Shown here: positions 62,645 through 64,000 of the stretch, piece after piece | Layout: every line of letters begins with the position of its first letter | Position numbering within the stretch: the stretch's first letter is position 1 | Source of the DNA: Burhinus oedicnemus | Taxonomy: Eukaryota > Chordata > Aves > Charadriiformes > Burhinidae | Assembly (NCBI GenBank): GCA_008921705.1 | Contig: VFFE01007101.1 | Span: 486,236 to 550,235, forward strand | Length of the DNA stretch: 64,000 nucleotides | Direction: 5' to 3' | Notes under the pieces: generated by a model | Told to the model about the DNA's origin: nothing | Seen by the model: only the letters and a program-made list of their open reading frames with translations | Databases searched by the model: none | Position numbers and translations under genes: made by a program

Positions 62645-64000
62645 GAGTCTGCAGGGTAAGAATTAAGGGGCAGGGTAATATGGGTGACACTGTTGTGGGT
62701 ATTTACTACAGGACACCTGATCAGGAAGAGGAAGTCAATGAGGCTTCTGCAGACAGCTGGAAATAGCCTCATGATCACAGGCCCTGGTTCTCATGGGGGA
62801 CCTCAACCACCCTCATATTTGCTGGAAAGGCAACACAGGCACGCACAGTCCAGGAGGTTTCTGCAGAGCATTGATGGTAACTCTTTGACACATGTGGTAG
62901 AGGAGCCAATGAGGAGAGGTGTGCTGCTGGACCTTGTAATAACAAACATAGAAGGACTAGTTGGGGATGTGAAGGTTGGGGGCAGCCTTGGCTGCAGTGA
63001 CCATGAGATGGTGGAGTTCAGGATCCTGCGTGGAAGCAGCAGGGCAATAAATAGGATTACAACCCCAGACTTCAAGAGAGCTGACTTTGGCCTCTTCAGA
63101 GACCTACTTGGAGGAACCCCATAGACTAAGGCTCTAGAAGGCAGGGGGGTCCAAAAGATCTGGTTAACATTCAAGCACCACTTCCTCCAAGCTCAAGATC
63201 AGTGCATCCCTACGAGTAAGAAATCGGGAAAAGGATGAGCAAACATGGATGAGGAAGGAGCTTCTGGAAAAACTCAGATGGAAGAAGCAAGTTTACAGAA
63301 TGTGGAAAAAGGGACTGGCCACTTGGGAGGAGTACAGGAATGTTGTCAGAATATGCAGGGATGCAATGAGGAAGGCTTAGGCGCACTTGGCATTAAACCT
63401 GGCAAGGGATGTCAAGGACAACAAGAAGGGCTTCTTCAAGTACATCAGTAGTAAAGGAAGACTAGGGAAAATGTGGGCCCACTGCTGAATGAGGTGGGTG
63501 CCCTGGTGACGGAGGATGCAGAGAAGACGGAGCTACTCAATGCCTTTTTTGCTTCAGTCTTTACTGTTAAGGCTCACCCTCAGGAATCCCAGACCCTGGA
63601 GTTAAGACAAAAAGTCTGGAGAAAGGAAGACTCCCCTGATTGAGGAGGATCGGGTTAGAGATCATTTAGGCAAACTCAACACCCACAAATCTACGGGCCC
63701 CAACGGGACACACCCACGAGCGCTGAGGGAGCTGGCAGATATTATTGCTAAGACACTCTCCATCACCTTTGAAAGGTCTTGGAGAACAGGAGAGGTGCCT
63801 GAGGACTGGAGGAAAGCCAATGTCATGTCAGTCTTCAAAAAGGGCAAGAAAGAGGACCCGTGAAACTACAGGCCAGTCAGCATCACCTCCGTCCCTGGAA
63901 AGGTGATGGGACAGCTCATTCTGGATGTCATCTCTAAGCATGCGGAGGAAGAGAAGGTTATCGGGAGTGGTCAACATGGATTCACCAAGGGGAAATCATG
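62645..64000 (+). mobile_element. CR1 LINE, 5' and middle part of ORF2, continuing past the window
   Basis: In plus orientation this encodes the end of the CR1 endonuclease and the approach to the reverse transcriptase. Landmarks: MGDTVVGIYYRTPDQEEEV (62681), SRRFLQSIDGNSLTHVVEEP (62850), SDHEMVEF with the SDH endonuclease motif (62996-63004), FGLFRDLLGG (63090), [14 protein letters not shown] (63308) and, close to the edge, YRPVSITSVPGKVM and QHGFTKGKS at the start of the RT domain. The frame is broken: base losses near 62740 and 62838 shift it, and stops occur at TAG near 63122 and 63379 and TGA near 63861. The left border near 62645 is a 5' truncation. It is a dead copy, but longer than the other CR1 copies here. 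Confidence 0.95.

Larger units (their letters stand above)
1..64000 (-). other. DPP10: DPP10 gene, internal part, spanning the window
   Basis: Four minus-strand exons in the right order and compatible phase place the whole window inside DPP10. The product is a type II single-pass membrane glycoprotein of the DPP4 family. It has lost peptidase activity and acts as an auxiliary subunit of Kv4 (A-type) channels together with KChIPs; this is family knowledge. The exons seen encode extracellular beta-propeller sequence. The cytoplasmic tail, membrane segment, start codon, degenerate catalytic domain and stop codon are outside the window. The paralogues DPP6 and DPP4 fit less well: the stretch EVWELNPPEVEDSVLQYAAW in exon A is DPP10-like, whereas DPP6 differs strongly there by my recollection. 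No second host gene was recognised on either strand. Confidence 0.9.
37576..64000 (-). other. DPP10: DPP10 intron before exon A (partial, more than 26 kb)
   Basis: The human exon before exon A encodes a segment ending in YNIHTR. I searched for it on the minus strand and did not find it, so this intron continues beyond 64000. Content: a possible cryptic exon (40745-40896), an inverted CR1 pair (43137-43854), an old LINE tail (46890-47130), a purine-rich stretch (49140-49445), a CR1 tail (55282-55558), an ancient LINE relic (57945-59165), a 174-codon open frame in a GC-richer patch (60283-60807) and a truncated CR1 (62645 onward). The stretches 37576-40740, 40900-43130, 43860-46885, 49450-55280 and 59170-60280 hold nothing else I recognise. 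Confidence 0.85.

Noticed and set aside
1..64000. CRISPR arrays, operons, tRNA or rRNA genes
   Set aside because: No regularly spaced repeats, no cloverleaf-like sequence with A and B boxes and no rRNA similarity were seen; the context is a vertebrate intron.

Overview
This window is vertebrate nuclear DNA, almost certainly avian. It is AT-rich, single-copy-looking and intron-dominated. It carries several CR1 LINE fragments with the typical bird CR1 3' end, one ERVL-like solo LTR, and only decayed traces of older amniote repeats. There is no bacterial-style gene packing. Most open frames are chance frames in introns or lie inside CR1 copies.

The one host gene I can support is DPP10, the catalytically inactive dipeptidyl-peptidase-like auxiliary subunit of Kv4 potassium channels. 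It lies on the minus strand, so the message reads from high to low coordinates. Four consecutive coding exons are visible: A 37494-37575, B 14593-14713, C 10129-10283 and D 6637-6734. Each has AG/GT splice borders. The phases fit (1 nt + 27 codons; 40 codons + 1 nt; 2 nt + 51 codons; 32 codons + 2 nt) and give 456 nt with no stop. Together they encode part of the extracellular beta-propeller, roughly residues 165-317 of a protein of about 796 residues by my recollection of the human protein. The exon before A and the exon after D were not found, so both flanking introns run off the window.

Layout from left to right: 1-6636 is the intron after exon D, holding a decayed CR1, a MIR-like remnant and an 825-bp CR1. 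6735-10128 is an intron with a GC/CpG-rich patch and a C17 run. 10284-14592 is an intron with nothing recognised. 14714-37493 is a 22.8-kb intron with a CpG cluster, a short CR1 tail and the solo LTR. 37576-64000 is a long intron holding a head-to-tail inverted CR1 (twin-priming-like), an old LINE tail, a young-type CR1 tail, a 1.2-kb ancient CR1/L3-clade relic, and a 5' part of a CR1 ORF2 that continues past the window end.

I found no novel multi-gene system. The items most worth a second look are: a possible unannotated exon whose consensus donor abuts a perfect 10-bp hairpin (40745-40896), an intronic CpG cluster followed by a consensus splice donor (20279-20440), a second CpG-rich patch (8185-8520), the inverted CR1, and the ancient LINE relic.
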